Of a stretch of DNA of 64,000 bases, positions 24,028 to 34,416 are shown piece by piece. Under the pieces are notes generated by a model. It worked only from the letters and a program-made list of their open reading frames with translations. It ran no database searches and had not been told where the DNA came from. Positions within the stretch are counted from its first letter, which is position 1. The number at the start of each line of letters is the position of its first letter. The stretch is taken from contig SWBL01000170.1 in NCBI GenBank assembly GCA_024195585.1, positions 1 to 64,000 of the forward strand, read 5' to 3'. The translations under genes were made by a program, and so were the position numbers. This DNA comes from Aureobasidium sp. EXF-3400. Its lineage: Eukaryota > Ascomycota > Dothideomycetes > Dothideales > Saccotheciaceae.

Positions 24028-25174
24028 ATGGTTCACAGAGGTACTATGCACAAGCTAAACACTGGGTAGGTTTTTGCTATGATTTGAGCCATACTCTGAC
24101 ATATCCGATGTGATGTGTCATGAATTGGGTTGACTTGGTCGCTAACAACCATCGTAGAGCAAGCATCCCGGCACTCGGATTTGGAACCTGGCAAGACAAA
24201 GATGCACAAGAGCCTGCAGTAATCGCTGCTCTGCAAGCTGGTGTGAGACACATTGATACCGCAGCTGTGTATGGTACTGAGCCTGCGGTTGGCTCTGCTA
24301 TCAAGAAGTCTGGTGTTCCTCGTTCTGAAATTTTCCTTGTTACCAAACTTTGGAACAATTCGCATGCTCCCCAAGATGTCGAGGCTGCTCTCGACACATC
24401 TCTTGCAAACCTTGGAACTGACTACGTTGATCTTTGGCTAATGCACTGGCCATCTGCATTTGCCAGTGGTTCGTCGCTCTTCCCGAAGGACTCGAATGGC
24501 AAGGTTAAGCCTGGATCTTCGGACTATGTCGAGACTTACAAGGCAATGGAGAGGGTCTACAAGTCTGGCAAGGCCAGAGCTATCGGAGTCTCAAACTTCA
24601 GCAAGGCTGAGATGGAAAGACTGGTCAAGGAGACGAGCGTTGTTCCAGCAGTCCATCAGCTCGAGCTTCATCCATACTTGCAGCAGCACGACTTTGCCGA
24701 GTGGCACAAGTCTCAGGGCATTCACGTCACTCAATACTCACCCTTCGGAAACAGCAATGAAGTTGTAAGTATCTCGATAACTCGAACGTCATGATCCGAA
24801 AATTTGGGCTGTTTGCCATACTCTGACGTGGCAATTGTTGGAATGGATTTGAGCTAACCAAATCTCGATATTAGTACTCCAAGGGCCAGAATTTGAGCAA
24901 GTTGATTGAAGACCCAACCCTGGTCGAAATCGGTAAGAAGTATGGCAAGTCTGGGGCGCAAGTAGCATTGGCTTGGGGAATTGCTCATGGCCGAAGTGTT
25001 ATTCCCAAAAGCAAGACTCCTGCGAGAATTCAGCAGAACGTTGAAGGAGACTTCGAACTGTCTGCTGAGGACATCAAGAAGGTGGATGCTATTGACAGGA
25101 AACTGCGTTTCAATGATCCTAGTGCGAACTTTGGTTGGAACTTCTATCAGGATCTCGAAGGAAAGGAGGCTTAA
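24028..25174 (+). CDS. Aldo-keto reductase, NADPH-dependent
   Basis: A cytosolic AKR that reduces aldehydes or ketones; it resembles fungal glycerol dehydrogenase/aldehyde reductase types (Gcy1-like), but the substrate is unknown. The exons are 24028-24065, 24158-24764 and 24875-25174 (introns 92 and 110 bp), giving 314 residues. The first exon supplies MHKLNTG, which joins to ASIPALGFGTW. The catalytic tetrad is complete: Asp46 and Tyr51 (HIDTAAVYG), Lys76 (VTKLWN) and His109 (LMHWP). The cofactor-binding region SVIPKSKTPARIQQN is present near the C-terminus. The barrel strand motifs (GVSNF, HQLELHPYLQQ, QYSPFG) are in order. A second ATG at 24046 is an alternative start. Confidence 0.9.
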
Positions 25175-26021
25175 GTCGTTGCTGGTGGCCGGATAGGCTG
25201 GCATCCAGTTTATGTGGACGGGCCATGCAGTATATTGCGAATTGATGATCCTTAGTTACATCCATTACTCGTGCGAGCGCATTCGCTGTGAATTGGTCGG
25301 CTTGTTGCCGATTGATATTCTAGCATGTAATGGACCTCATACAAACCGTTCAACGTGGCTGCTGCGAACCATTCATGGCGAGTAATGGACCGCATATTAC
25401 TGTTTGTCGAATCTGAGGCAAGAATGCATTACGGCGACAGTGAATCTACCTGCCCTGCAGAGCTTGCTGCAAGGCAAGATATGCAGGGCGTCTGGCTCGC
25501 AGCATCAAGAAACAGTCAAGGCACACTGTGCACAATAATAACATCGGATCGGGAATGGCTGCACGTTCTTTCGGGCGCGTTGTCTCGAGGTCCCCGGTCT
25601 CGAAGGGCTGCTAGTCAGGGGGTGAAGAAACAGGGTCGGCCAATCCACCAATGACGAGTGGCGTCCCTGGCGCGGCCCGGAAATTCATGGCGGCTCCATT
25701 GGTGATCATGGGAAGAAGTGCTCATAATGATCACTGCAATGCAGCTTTTGGTGTCGACATTGCTTGTAAGTTGTGCCATTAGGCGCTGGGGCAGCAATGG
25801 GGAAACAAGAAAGGAATTCGTCTTGTGCTGGTGTTAGAAAACCGACGATAGCGACAGTTGTTGGAAGCTCCTTCCTTCCAACCTCTCCAAGCCCTTGCCG
25901 AAACTTTATCACCTTTACCCCTGGAACCGTTAGCAACACGTCGGCCGACCAGAGTCTCGTGTTTTCTCAAGCTGTCGGCTCCCTTGCGATGCGATTTGGG
26001 AAGAATTAAGCTGAGCACACA
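25175..26021. other. Spacer, no gene recognised
   Basis: These 847 bp lie between the aldo-keto reductase gene and the coiled-coil gene. No coding sequence is supported. The last part is the promoter and leader of the coiled-coil gene. Confidence 0.5.
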
Positions 26022-29000
26022 ATGGTAGATGATTGGCATTCCCCGGACGGCGCAAATGAGACCTCGCAATCTCACGGTCGGTCAAAGCTGCGGGAGCAGT
26101 CGACTTTGATTGATGAGCCTGTCAGCGTGCCCTCCTTTTCATCATTCAAGAAGCGAGCCTCGCAGATCCCACTGGCGATAGTCTCGTCGCCTGTAAGGAG
26201 GAAGCCCGTGCCAGATAAACCTTCACCTCGAGCCGTTTCCCTCTCCTACATAGCCAGTCCGTCCCAGCCCCACGATGCTGCTCTGCGAACTAGGCCTTCT
26301 TCCATAGACCTGCAGGAAACGGCTTTAACGGACGTTAACGTGCCCCTTCGCACGTCTGAACACCAGGGCTACCGAAACCAAGCTCCGATCCTGCAAAAGT
26401 ATGTCGATGCACCGTTGAATAGGGGATAGCATCTACCTGAATGTCGCGTGCATGGCTGACTCTTTGTTAAAGGGATACCACCGGTCCTGAACATCTTCCA
26501 CCCGTTTCGTCTCTCGCTCTCTCTCCCTCCAGAGCACAACGTCGCAGCATAATCGACAGTCGTTTGCCGGTACCGTTAAGATATGATAAGACAACCGCTC
26601 CCGGCCACCACAGAAATTCCAGCCTGTCGAGTCCGACGTCAGTCCCAGCCTCTCCTCGCAGAGGTCGCTCTTCTACCATGAGTGTCCCCATCCAAGCCCC
26701 TGCCATGACTGTGCAGCTCGACGGCATACCCAGATCATTCACCGACGAGTCCACCGAGTCATTCGCCTCGTCATCACCCAAGAGGAGATCCAAATCTCCT
26801 GGCCGCAAGCTCGGCTCTTTCTTTGGTTGGAAGTCATCTTCTCCCAATCTCGAAGCACAATCACCAGCGACATCCTTTTCAGACGTGTCAGCCTCGCCAG
26901 CCCACTCTCGCAACACCAGTCACATCGATGCTACACAGACAAACATGGGTCTTACACCACCCGCACTTGATTTCCATAGCCACCATCGGGCTGGCTCTCA
27001 ACCGCAATACTTCGACTTCGCCAATCACCATACCATGTCCACCTCATCGACCATCAACGCTCATGTAGAGGAACTGGAACGCGAGCTCCAGCAAGTGAGT
27101 TCCGAACTTGCTGGTTCCATTCGTCGAGAGATGGAGCTCGAGGACGAGATCGATCGCTTCCGCAGCGAGATGCCTGCTGGCTCGAGCGAGCTTGGCCGAA
27201 GAACAAGCGACTACTTCTCGGATTCTGGCACCAGCTCCCTAAGATATCCCCTTGTGGATAGCGAGGCCAAGATTGACGAGCTGGAGCGTCTCAAGAGAAA
27301 GGCAGAGCAAGAGAAGGCACAGATGCAAGTCGACTATGCTCAGAAACTCTCCGAAGAGTTGAAGCTGAGGAAAGGGTTGGAAGCGCAAGTCCAACAACTG
27401 GAAGAGCAATTGCAACAAAACAAGGATGGTGTACCAGCGGAAGAGGGCCACAAAGACGAACGTGTACGCGAACTCGAGGTCTTCCTCGACGAAACTCGTC
27501 GTCGCTTGAGTCAAGAGCGTCAATCAAAGGATAACTTCGAAGACCTCTTCGCAGCCCTCAAGGATGAAAGCGTAAAGCACCGCAACGAGCGCGACAACCT
27601 TCGTGACGAAGTAGTTCCGGAGCTCAAGGCCAGAGTCGAAGGCCTCGAAGCTGAAGCTGCCGAAATGCAATCACTTCGTTATGAGAACGCTAGCATGCAA
27701 CAGCAACTGCAAGCCCTCCGTGCTGAAGTCTCAATGCTTCAAGAGGCACAAGACAGAGACTCTGGATTTAACGACGATGTCTTCGCACCGCCGCGATTCC
27801 CCAAGGCAGGCTTGTCGCGATCCAACTCCTTGGCTAGGCCCGCTTCGAATGGCAATCTTCGCCGAAGTAACTCTTTGGCACGATCCGGCTCGGTCAGAGA
27901 GCGAAGTGAAACTCGCCAGCGATCCGATTCAATCTCTGGCGACCGCCACAAGGATCTCGAGGACCAACGCGATGCGCTGCACCAGGCTCTCAAGAACCTG
28001 CTACGCAGATACGAAAGCGAGAAGCGAGAGCACGCAAAGATTATGCGTAAGCTCACCACCGATCGCGATCGTGCCAGAAATGAAGCTACTGGCAGAACTC
28101 CCTTCACACGTGAAGTAAACCTTGTTCGGTATGAGATCGGTGAGCTTAGAAAGCGTGCCGACGATGCTCTCGAGCAGAAGTGGCAATGTGAAAGCAACAT
28201 TGGTGGCGTCAAAATGGCTCTTGACAGAGCGCAGCAAGAGACACAGTCTATGCGCGAGTATCTCAACGGCCGAACCATAAGCGGATCCCCACGCAAGTCT
28301 ACCTTTGAGGGTCTCGGCATCGATATTGCTGACGAGAACGTCGAGCTTGGAGAAGAGGACCGCAAAACTATGATCAAAGTCCTTAGACAGAGTATCGCCC
28401 TAGCAGAGACAGAACGCGACGCTGCTCTTCGTGAGGCAGAGGAATACCGTCAAAAGGCTTATATGCTTCAACAATCCGAAGATGAGCACATCGATACACA
28501 AAACAATCTCGCACATCAATTGCTTGAAGCCGCATCACGCATGGAACAATTGGCATCGCAAGTCGAGGAACACCTGCAAGCCAACATGCAACTGCGTAAA
28601 CGCCTTAGTCAGGCGGTCGGCAAGGGAGAACAGTCACAAAGCGAGTCGACTGCCCTCATCGTGGGCATGCAATCTCGCCTTAAATCTTTGGAGGACAATG
28701 TCGTTGCAGCCCAGAATGCAAGCGAACTGCTATTAGGCAATCACGAGGAGGAAGCAAAACAGATAGAGGATGCCAACTCGCCGAAACTTCAACGTCTCAA
28801 CGTCACTAGCAAGACAACAGCATCTTCTTTGCAGGCGTCGCCTCTGTTTGCTGTCAAGAGTCCCAAGATTGGGACCACCAGCGACAGCATGGCAGAGTCT
28901 TTGTTTGATCAAGCAAAAACTGCAATGCTAGAGAAAAGGGTGAAGGAACTGGAAGCAGCGCTCGTGGAAGCAGATTCAGAGATGCAGTCCGTTGTGCAGC

Positions 29001-29183
29001 GCATCAATAGCTCCCAGTTCGAGATTGCAGAGCTTCAAAGCGAAAGGTACGTGTCCACGGAGCAATGTGCACAAATCATAAGCTAACTTCACACTAAGGG
29101 ACGAGGCCAATCGACAGATGCGTCGCCTACAGACTACTATCTCAGCCGAAAAGCAAAAGGCACAGGCACTATTGATGGCATAG
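26022..29183 (+). CDS. Large coiled-coil protein of unknown function
   Basis: The exons are 26022-26398, 26533-29046 and 29099-29183, giving 991 residues. Intron 1 is 134 bp (GTATGT..CAG) and joins ILQK to AQRRSIIDSRLPVPLRYD. The last exon adds DEANRQMRRLQTTISAEKQK and stops at LLMA. The first 330 residues are Ser/Pro-rich and probably disordered, with SPKRRSKSP and SFFGWKSSSPN segments that could be phosphorylated or bind membranes or partners. From about residue 340 the sequence is long heptad-type coiled coil, broken by a Ser/Arg-rich linker (SRSNSLARPASNGNLRRSNS) and another near the C-terminus. Such architecture suits a scaffold at the cell cortex, septum or spindle pole, but I cannot name it. 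No enzymatic domain is visible. Confidence 0.8.
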
Positions 29184-29975
29184 AAAGCCACCAAGATATT
29201 GACGCACTTGGAGAGGTGTTTTGATAAGAGAGTCTCTTGTTCGCAGTCTTTTTGCGAGCCGGGACAGTGACATGATTTTTCTGATTAAGGTAGTTTATTT
29301 TTGGATGTTATTATACCCTTGTTGGCGAGAAGAAGTGTTTGGAGGCATGTGGAGTCCTGGGATAGCGTTGGGTTTAGACAGCACGTATAGAAGCAATGGC
29401 ATAGTGGTACAAGCGCGTGGAATGCAAAGTCGTGTAACGTGGGTACAACGTGGTGGTAGTGTCGACAGAGGTAGAGTTTGGCACAGGCAAAGTAGTTGGG
29501 TAGCGGGTGGAGCTGTGGACGTGTTTCAGACCCCAGACGAGTCGACCCTAGCGCGGCAGCAAGGGGCGGCGGCCTCAAGCTGAATATCGTGGAATCGAAT
29601 CGCTCTCCCAACTCCAGTCGATTGGCACTCTCAGTAGTCCGGACAGTCTGTATTTGCGAGGCTGTGTTTGCAACTGAGTGATTGACCGCTCTCGGGACTT
29701 TGGACGTGCGTGCTTTCATCTACATAGCACACCGACTCGGTCTCTGTTTTGCAGCTTCCCCTCTATCTTCTGCTGCCTCCCTACCGCCCTTCGACCTCTC
29801 ATCCACGAACCAGCCTCTCTTCACGACCTCTTCCGCTTCCATCAGCCCCTTGCCGCTTGCCGCACGCATTCGTGAGCCATCTGCCGCTGCGCGGTCGACA
29901 GTGCGTTTCTCCAAATCAACAGCGGACATCAGCCTCTTGGTCAAGACTAACACACTCGTGTCAACAGCAACAAGC
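29184..29975. other. Spacer and possible 5' extension of the NDR kinase gene
   Basis: There is no separate gene. The frame of the kinase gene stays open from 29682 to its likely start at 29976, adding 98 Ser/Ala-rich codons of low complexity if used. This could be an alternative N-terminus or just a stop-free leader. Confidence 0.45.
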
Positions 29976-32094
29976 ATGAATCCCAACAACCAACAGCAGT
30001 CCAACCGACTGCAACTCAACTTTGGTTTTCAAGGAGCTCAGAACTTCGGCGCTGACCAGGGTCGCGCCTATCCCACCACCCCCTCGACCTTCCCGCAACC
30101 CTTTCCCAATCCTCAGGGACAACAAGAGGTATGGGGTACTGCACAACAAGGCATGAACTCTGGCTTCACCAACCAAGGCTATTTTGCAAACAACCCCTAC
30201 ACCTCGGCTGTTCAGCAACAACAGGCCAACCTGCACGCCCAGCAAGGCTACAGACCTCAGCCAAACCAAGCACAGCAGCAGCCACAACAGCAGCAACAAT
30301 ATCACGATGCTGCTACCAACGGCCTGGTCCACCAGTTCTCCAACCAAAATCTTGGTGGTCCACCTCGCGCCCAGAGCCCTTATGCTCGCCAAGTTTCTCC
30401 CAATCCCAACCCAAACCGACCACGTACCGCCAATTCGACCCATCAACAACAGCAACACTATTCGGGTCCATCTCTGTCCGATGAAGAACCCCCACCGAAG
30501 AACCCAGAGCGCTTCTCTACCAGCATTGGTAATCGTGCCAAGTTGCAGACGGAGCTCGTCAGCACTTTCTTCCGTGACAGTGTAGAGCGAGCTCGCGACC
30601 GAAATGCTCGGTAGGTTGCCAGTCCATACATGCTCCGTTTTATCTGACAGCTGACTCTCTCACTAGCGCCCAAGAGCTCGAGACGATCATGAAGGATGCC
30701 ACAGTATCAGACTCCCGCAAACAGCAGAAGACGACTAGTATGCGTCGCTCCGAAGCAAACTTCCTCCGTTTCCTTCGTACCAGCGAGAGACCTCAGAACT
30801 ACTCGACGCTCAAGATTATTGGAAAGGGAGCCTTTGGTGAAGTCAAGCTCGTGCAGCGCAAGCATGACGGCAAGATCTACGCTCTGAAGTCACTCGTCAA
30901 GGCTGAGATGGTACGTTGGAACATAATTGATTGCTTGGCCGTACTGACACTCGTGTGCAGTTCAAGAAGGATCAACTCGCTCACGTGCGTGCCGAGCGCG
31001 ACATCCTTGCAAACGCCGACAGTCCCTGGCTCGTCAAGCTGCATACCTCGTTCCAGGACTCAACTTTCCTTTACATGCTCATGGAGTTCTTGCCTGGCGG
31101 TGATCTCATGACAATGCTGATCAAGTACGAGATTTTCTCTGAAGACATTACTCGTTTCTACATGGCCGAGATTACACTGGCTCTGGAAGCTGTGCACAAA
31201 CTTGGCTTTATCCATCGGTATGCTTGCCCCCAGGACCCCAACTGTACACAACTGACAAGGCCTCAGTGATATCAAGCCCGACAACATCTTGCTCGACCGA
31301 GGTGGCCATATCAAGCTCACTGACTTTGGTCTTTCGACCGGCTTCCACAAGGAACACAACGCCTCATACTATCAACAACTCATGTCGAACGCTCGCTCAC
31401 GTGCGACGGCTGCCAATCGCCAGTCCGTCTCGCTAGACCAGATCCAGTTGACTGTCAGCAATCGCCACCAAGTGAACACGTGGCGCAAGTCCCGTCGCCA
31501 GCTCGCATACTCGACCGTCGGCACTCCTGATTACATCGCTCCTGAGATTTTCAGCGGTAAAGGTTATGACTACCGTTGCGACTGGTGGAGTGTAGGCACT
31601 ATTATGTTCGAATGTCTTATCGGATGGCCTCCATTCTGTGCAGAGGAACCTCATGATACATACCGCAAGATCGTTGACTGGCCAAGAAACTTGCACTTCC
31701 CTCCTGACCAACAGATTGGTGCCGAGGCAGAACACTTCATCCGCAGGTAAGTTGGACTCGGTTGACGTGTTCGAACTAGTTAGCTGACTCGATTAGTCTG
31801 ATCTGTGATGCCGACAATCGTCTTGGTCGGCTCGGAGGTGCCACCGAGATCAAGCAGCACCCCTTCTTCCGCGGCGTGGTATGGGACCAATTGCGTCGCA
31901 TCCGTGCTCCGTTCGAGCCCAAGCTCTCATCGGCAATCGACACGCAGAACTTCCCCATTGACGAGATTCCGCAGACGGACAACAGCGCTGCGCTACGTGC
32001 TCAGAACGAGGCAATGGGTGGAGAGGAAGCCAGCATGAGCTTGCCCTTCATTGGTTATACTTACAAGCGTTTCGATGCTTTCCGTGGTAGTTGA
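29976..32094 (+). CDS. cot1: NDR/LATS-family Ser/Thr kinase, Cot1/Cbk1 type
   Basis: This AGC kinase controls polarised growth and hyphal branching and works with a Mob coactivator. The exons are 29976-30610, 30667-30910, 30961-31217, 31267-31746 and 31797-32094 (introns 49-56 bp), giving 637 residues. The first 165 residues are Gln/Asn/Pro-rich with polyQ. The Mob-binding helix follows (about residues 190-230, [20 protein letters not shown]). The kinase core has [23 protein letters not shown] (formed across intron 3), DFG, an NDR-type insert between DFG and the activation loop, and GTPDYIAPE. The C-terminal hydrophobic motif [13 protein letters not shown] carries the regulatory Thr. All catalytic residues are intact. 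MNPNNQQ at 29976 is the preferred start; an upstream in-frame ATG exists at 29682. Confidence 0.95.
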
Positions 32095-32658
32095 GAAAGT
32101 AAAAATGATTGATTGATTGATTGGTTGCTTGAATTGGGTTGTGTTGGTTGTCGACAATCTGATGGGATGATGAAATGCACAATTGTGAAGAGTATGACAG
32201 CATAGTGCAGCACAGCCGGCATGAAGGCGGTGGTATAGCATTTGGGCAGACAGGTCGCGCGAGTCATGGTCTGCCTGTTGACAACAATAAGAAGATTCAG
32301 CGCTGGAAGCGCCAGATGGACTTTAGCGAGAAGGTGCTCTCTTGAATGACGACGTGCTTTTATGCGGCGTGAATCTCTGCTGAATGACAGGGATAATCTT
32401 GTTTCTGGGGTCAGAGAGGTTGGTGTAAAGCATTTGCAATGTAGAATAAAGCTCCAAGGTCAGGAATGTGTACTCCGTACTCAGGTTCTCGGAAGTGATG
32501 GTATGGAAGTCGATTGTGATTGGCCAGGGCACGGCAGGGTCCCGGCTTAGGGCAAAGCAGGGTAGCGGCAAGGGTCTGGGTTCGTTCCGAGGCGTCTTGC
32601 TCTCTGCTCTCCAGATTGCACGAGTGGTAGATCGGCCTCTTGAGGTTGAGCCGACACG
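32095..32658. other. Spacer with a short TGAT repeat
   Basis: These 564 bp lie between the kinase gene and the GCR1_C gene. A short (TGAT)n run lies at about 32108-32123, just after the kinase stop codon. No gene is recognised. Confidence 0.5.
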
Positions 32659-34320
32659 ATGCCGCCAATTCTGCTGATGAAGCGCACGCTGGATGACTTG
32701 GACGATCTGGACGATTTTGACGACTTCGATGCGAGCGAGGATGAGAAAGACCTAGTCGAACCCCAACCAAAGCGCCTACGAGACAAGAGTCCCATTGCAA
32801 CCAACGACGAGCCAAACGAGAACCATGTCCAGTCGGACGAGAAAGACATGGCCGACAGGCTTGTCGAGCTTATGGTACCTCGGATCGAAGCCCAGATGCA
32901 GCAATTGGTCAATGGCGCCGCCATGCGCATGCTGGACGTCCTGGGCCAGAAGCTCGCTAGACTCGAGTCGCGAATGGACCAAATGCACACCGAGTGGAAG
33001 AGAAGCACCGGAACTCCTCTCGCCGACCTGAAGCGACAAGATGCGAGGACCCAACAACCCGCAGGACACCAGTACCAATTTGGAACCCGCCATCAATCCG
33101 CAGTGCAGCAGTACTATGGACGAACACAGGCTCCACCCGTCACTGCTCCCAAGCAAGACATTTCTCGTCCGGATGATCCCTTGCAGACTTTCTTCCAACA
33201 AGCTGCCCAAGCCGCAGACACTCCCACCATCATCGGTCCAACCACCAATCGCCGTGTCCCTTTCATGGCTCGACGACATCGTCAAATGGCAACTCCGGGC
33301 TTCGCTCCCAACGCTCAAACAACATCCAATGGCACCACCGATCTGAATCCCGAAGACGCCCCACAATATCGCCTGCAGAGAGGTGTCGAAAGCGTAATGC
33401 AGCTATGGCACGAGTTCTTCGTTGGCTCTGCCGATAAACCTGCCATCAACGAATTAGACCACAAGTATGGCAGTGCCTGGCGCTGGAAAGATAACAAGGA
33501 AGGCGTCTACTACAGCATGCGCCGCGTTGTCATTGACGAGATCCAAGCCCGCGTCGAAGCACGCTGTCCCAATTCCACAGGAGCCACCGGCGATATCTGG
33601 ATTGCCGTTTGCGAAGAAATGGATGCCGAACGAACAAACATGCAATTCACCCTGAATCAATACATCTTCGAATTAAAGCGACGAGACAAACCAGTCCCTG
33701 TCCCTGGAACAAAAAAGTGGGATCCGAACGATCCCAATCCGCCGCCGCCTCCAGTACTGTCACGCTCAACTCCGTCGGTTCAAAAACTCTGGACCGAGTG
33801 GTTCTCTGGAAAGCTGAACTATAACGGCTATGCTACTTTCCCGTCGATTGTACAACTAAACCACAAATTCGGGAACACATGGCGTCAATTCACCACGCCA
33901 GAGTACAATATATACCTCAAGCGTCGCTGTATCATCGACATTGCACTACGCCGGATTGTCGAGATAGGCGGAGACAAGGCCGAAACCACCAAGAAGGTTT
34001 TGAAAATGATGGATGCCGAGAGAGTAGCCCACAATTTGAGTTTGGTGCAGTACCATGCTTGGGCAAGAGAAAAATATGGTTATCATGCCTCGTCAAGAAC
34101 GCATCTTCCAAAGTTTGTGGCCGACTTGGGAGAGGCACCGGAAGAAGCTATTGAGCTTGAAGCAAGAACCAGATCACAGCAAGACGAAGAAGATGGTATT
34201 CTCAGGGATCATAGCACGGACATTGATACGGCCATCTTGGGACATGAGCGGGAAAGCGAAAGTAGAAGTGGTCAAGGGCAGGAGAGCTCTGTGCCGCCGT
34301 CACCAGCATCACTCGGTTAG
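32659..34320 (+). CDS. Protein with two GCR1_C-type DNA-binding domains
   Basis: Likely a DNA-binding regulator. It is a single exon of 553 residues. The N-terminus has an acidic repeat (LDDLDDLDDFDDFD, residues 11-24) next to a basic KRLRDK patch, then a helical segment (about residues 62-112) that could dimerise. Two copies of a Gcr1-C-terminal-like domain follow: residues about 242-335 (SVMQLWHEFF, INELDHKYGSAWRW, YYSMRRVVIDEI) and about 372-470 (SVQKLWTEWF, IVQLNHKFGNTWRQ, IYLKRRCIIDIA). Each copy is followed by the same MDAER..(S/T)L.QY element, so the duplicated unit is about 130 residues. GCR1_C domains occur in yeast Gcr1/Msn1/Hot1 and in Crypton mobile elements. No tyrosine recombinase domain is present. 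An internal ATG (MKRTLDD, residue 7) is an alternative start. Confidence 0.8.
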   Translation: MPPILLMKRTLDDLDDLDDFDDFDASEDEKDLVEPQPKRLRDKSPIATNDEPNENHVQSDEKDMADRLVELMVPRIEAQMQQLVNGAAMRMLDVLGQKLARLESRMDQMHTEWKRSTGTPLADLKRQDARTQQPAGHQYQFGTRHQSAVQQYYGRTQAPPVTAPKQDISRPDDPLQTFFQQAAQAADTPTIIGPTTNRRVPFMARRHRQMATPGFAPNAQTTSNGTTDLNPEDAPQYRLQRGVESVMQLWHEFFVGSADKPAINELDHKYGSAWRWKDNKEGVYYSMRRVVIDEIQARVEARCPNSTGATGDIWIAVCEEMDAERTNMQFTLNQYIFELKRRDKPVPVPGTKKWDPNDPNPPPPPVLSRSTPSVQKLWTEWFSGKLNYNGYATFPSIVQLNHKFGNTWRQFTTPEYNIYLKRRCIIDIALRRIVEIGGDKAETTKKVLKMMDAERVAHNLSLVQYHAWAREKYGYHASSRTHLPKFVADLGEAPEEAIELEARTRSQQDEEDGILRDHSTDIDTAILGHERESESRSGQGQESSVPPSPASLG

Positions 34321-34416
34321 CTATAATGATGTTTGGAGGCACCATGATACATTGTCAAGCTGGCCAATAGCTTGTGACGGACTCGAATTGTACGCTGTCT
34401 GATTGCAGAGCAACAC

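Noticed and set aside
27739..28377. A 212-codon open frame on the minus strand
   Set aside because: A shadow of the coiled-coil gene; Ser/Arg/Leu-rich composition follows from the opposite strand.
32776..33366. A 196-codon open frame on the minus strand
   Set aside because: Antisense to the GCR1_C gene, which has clear domains in the plus strand.
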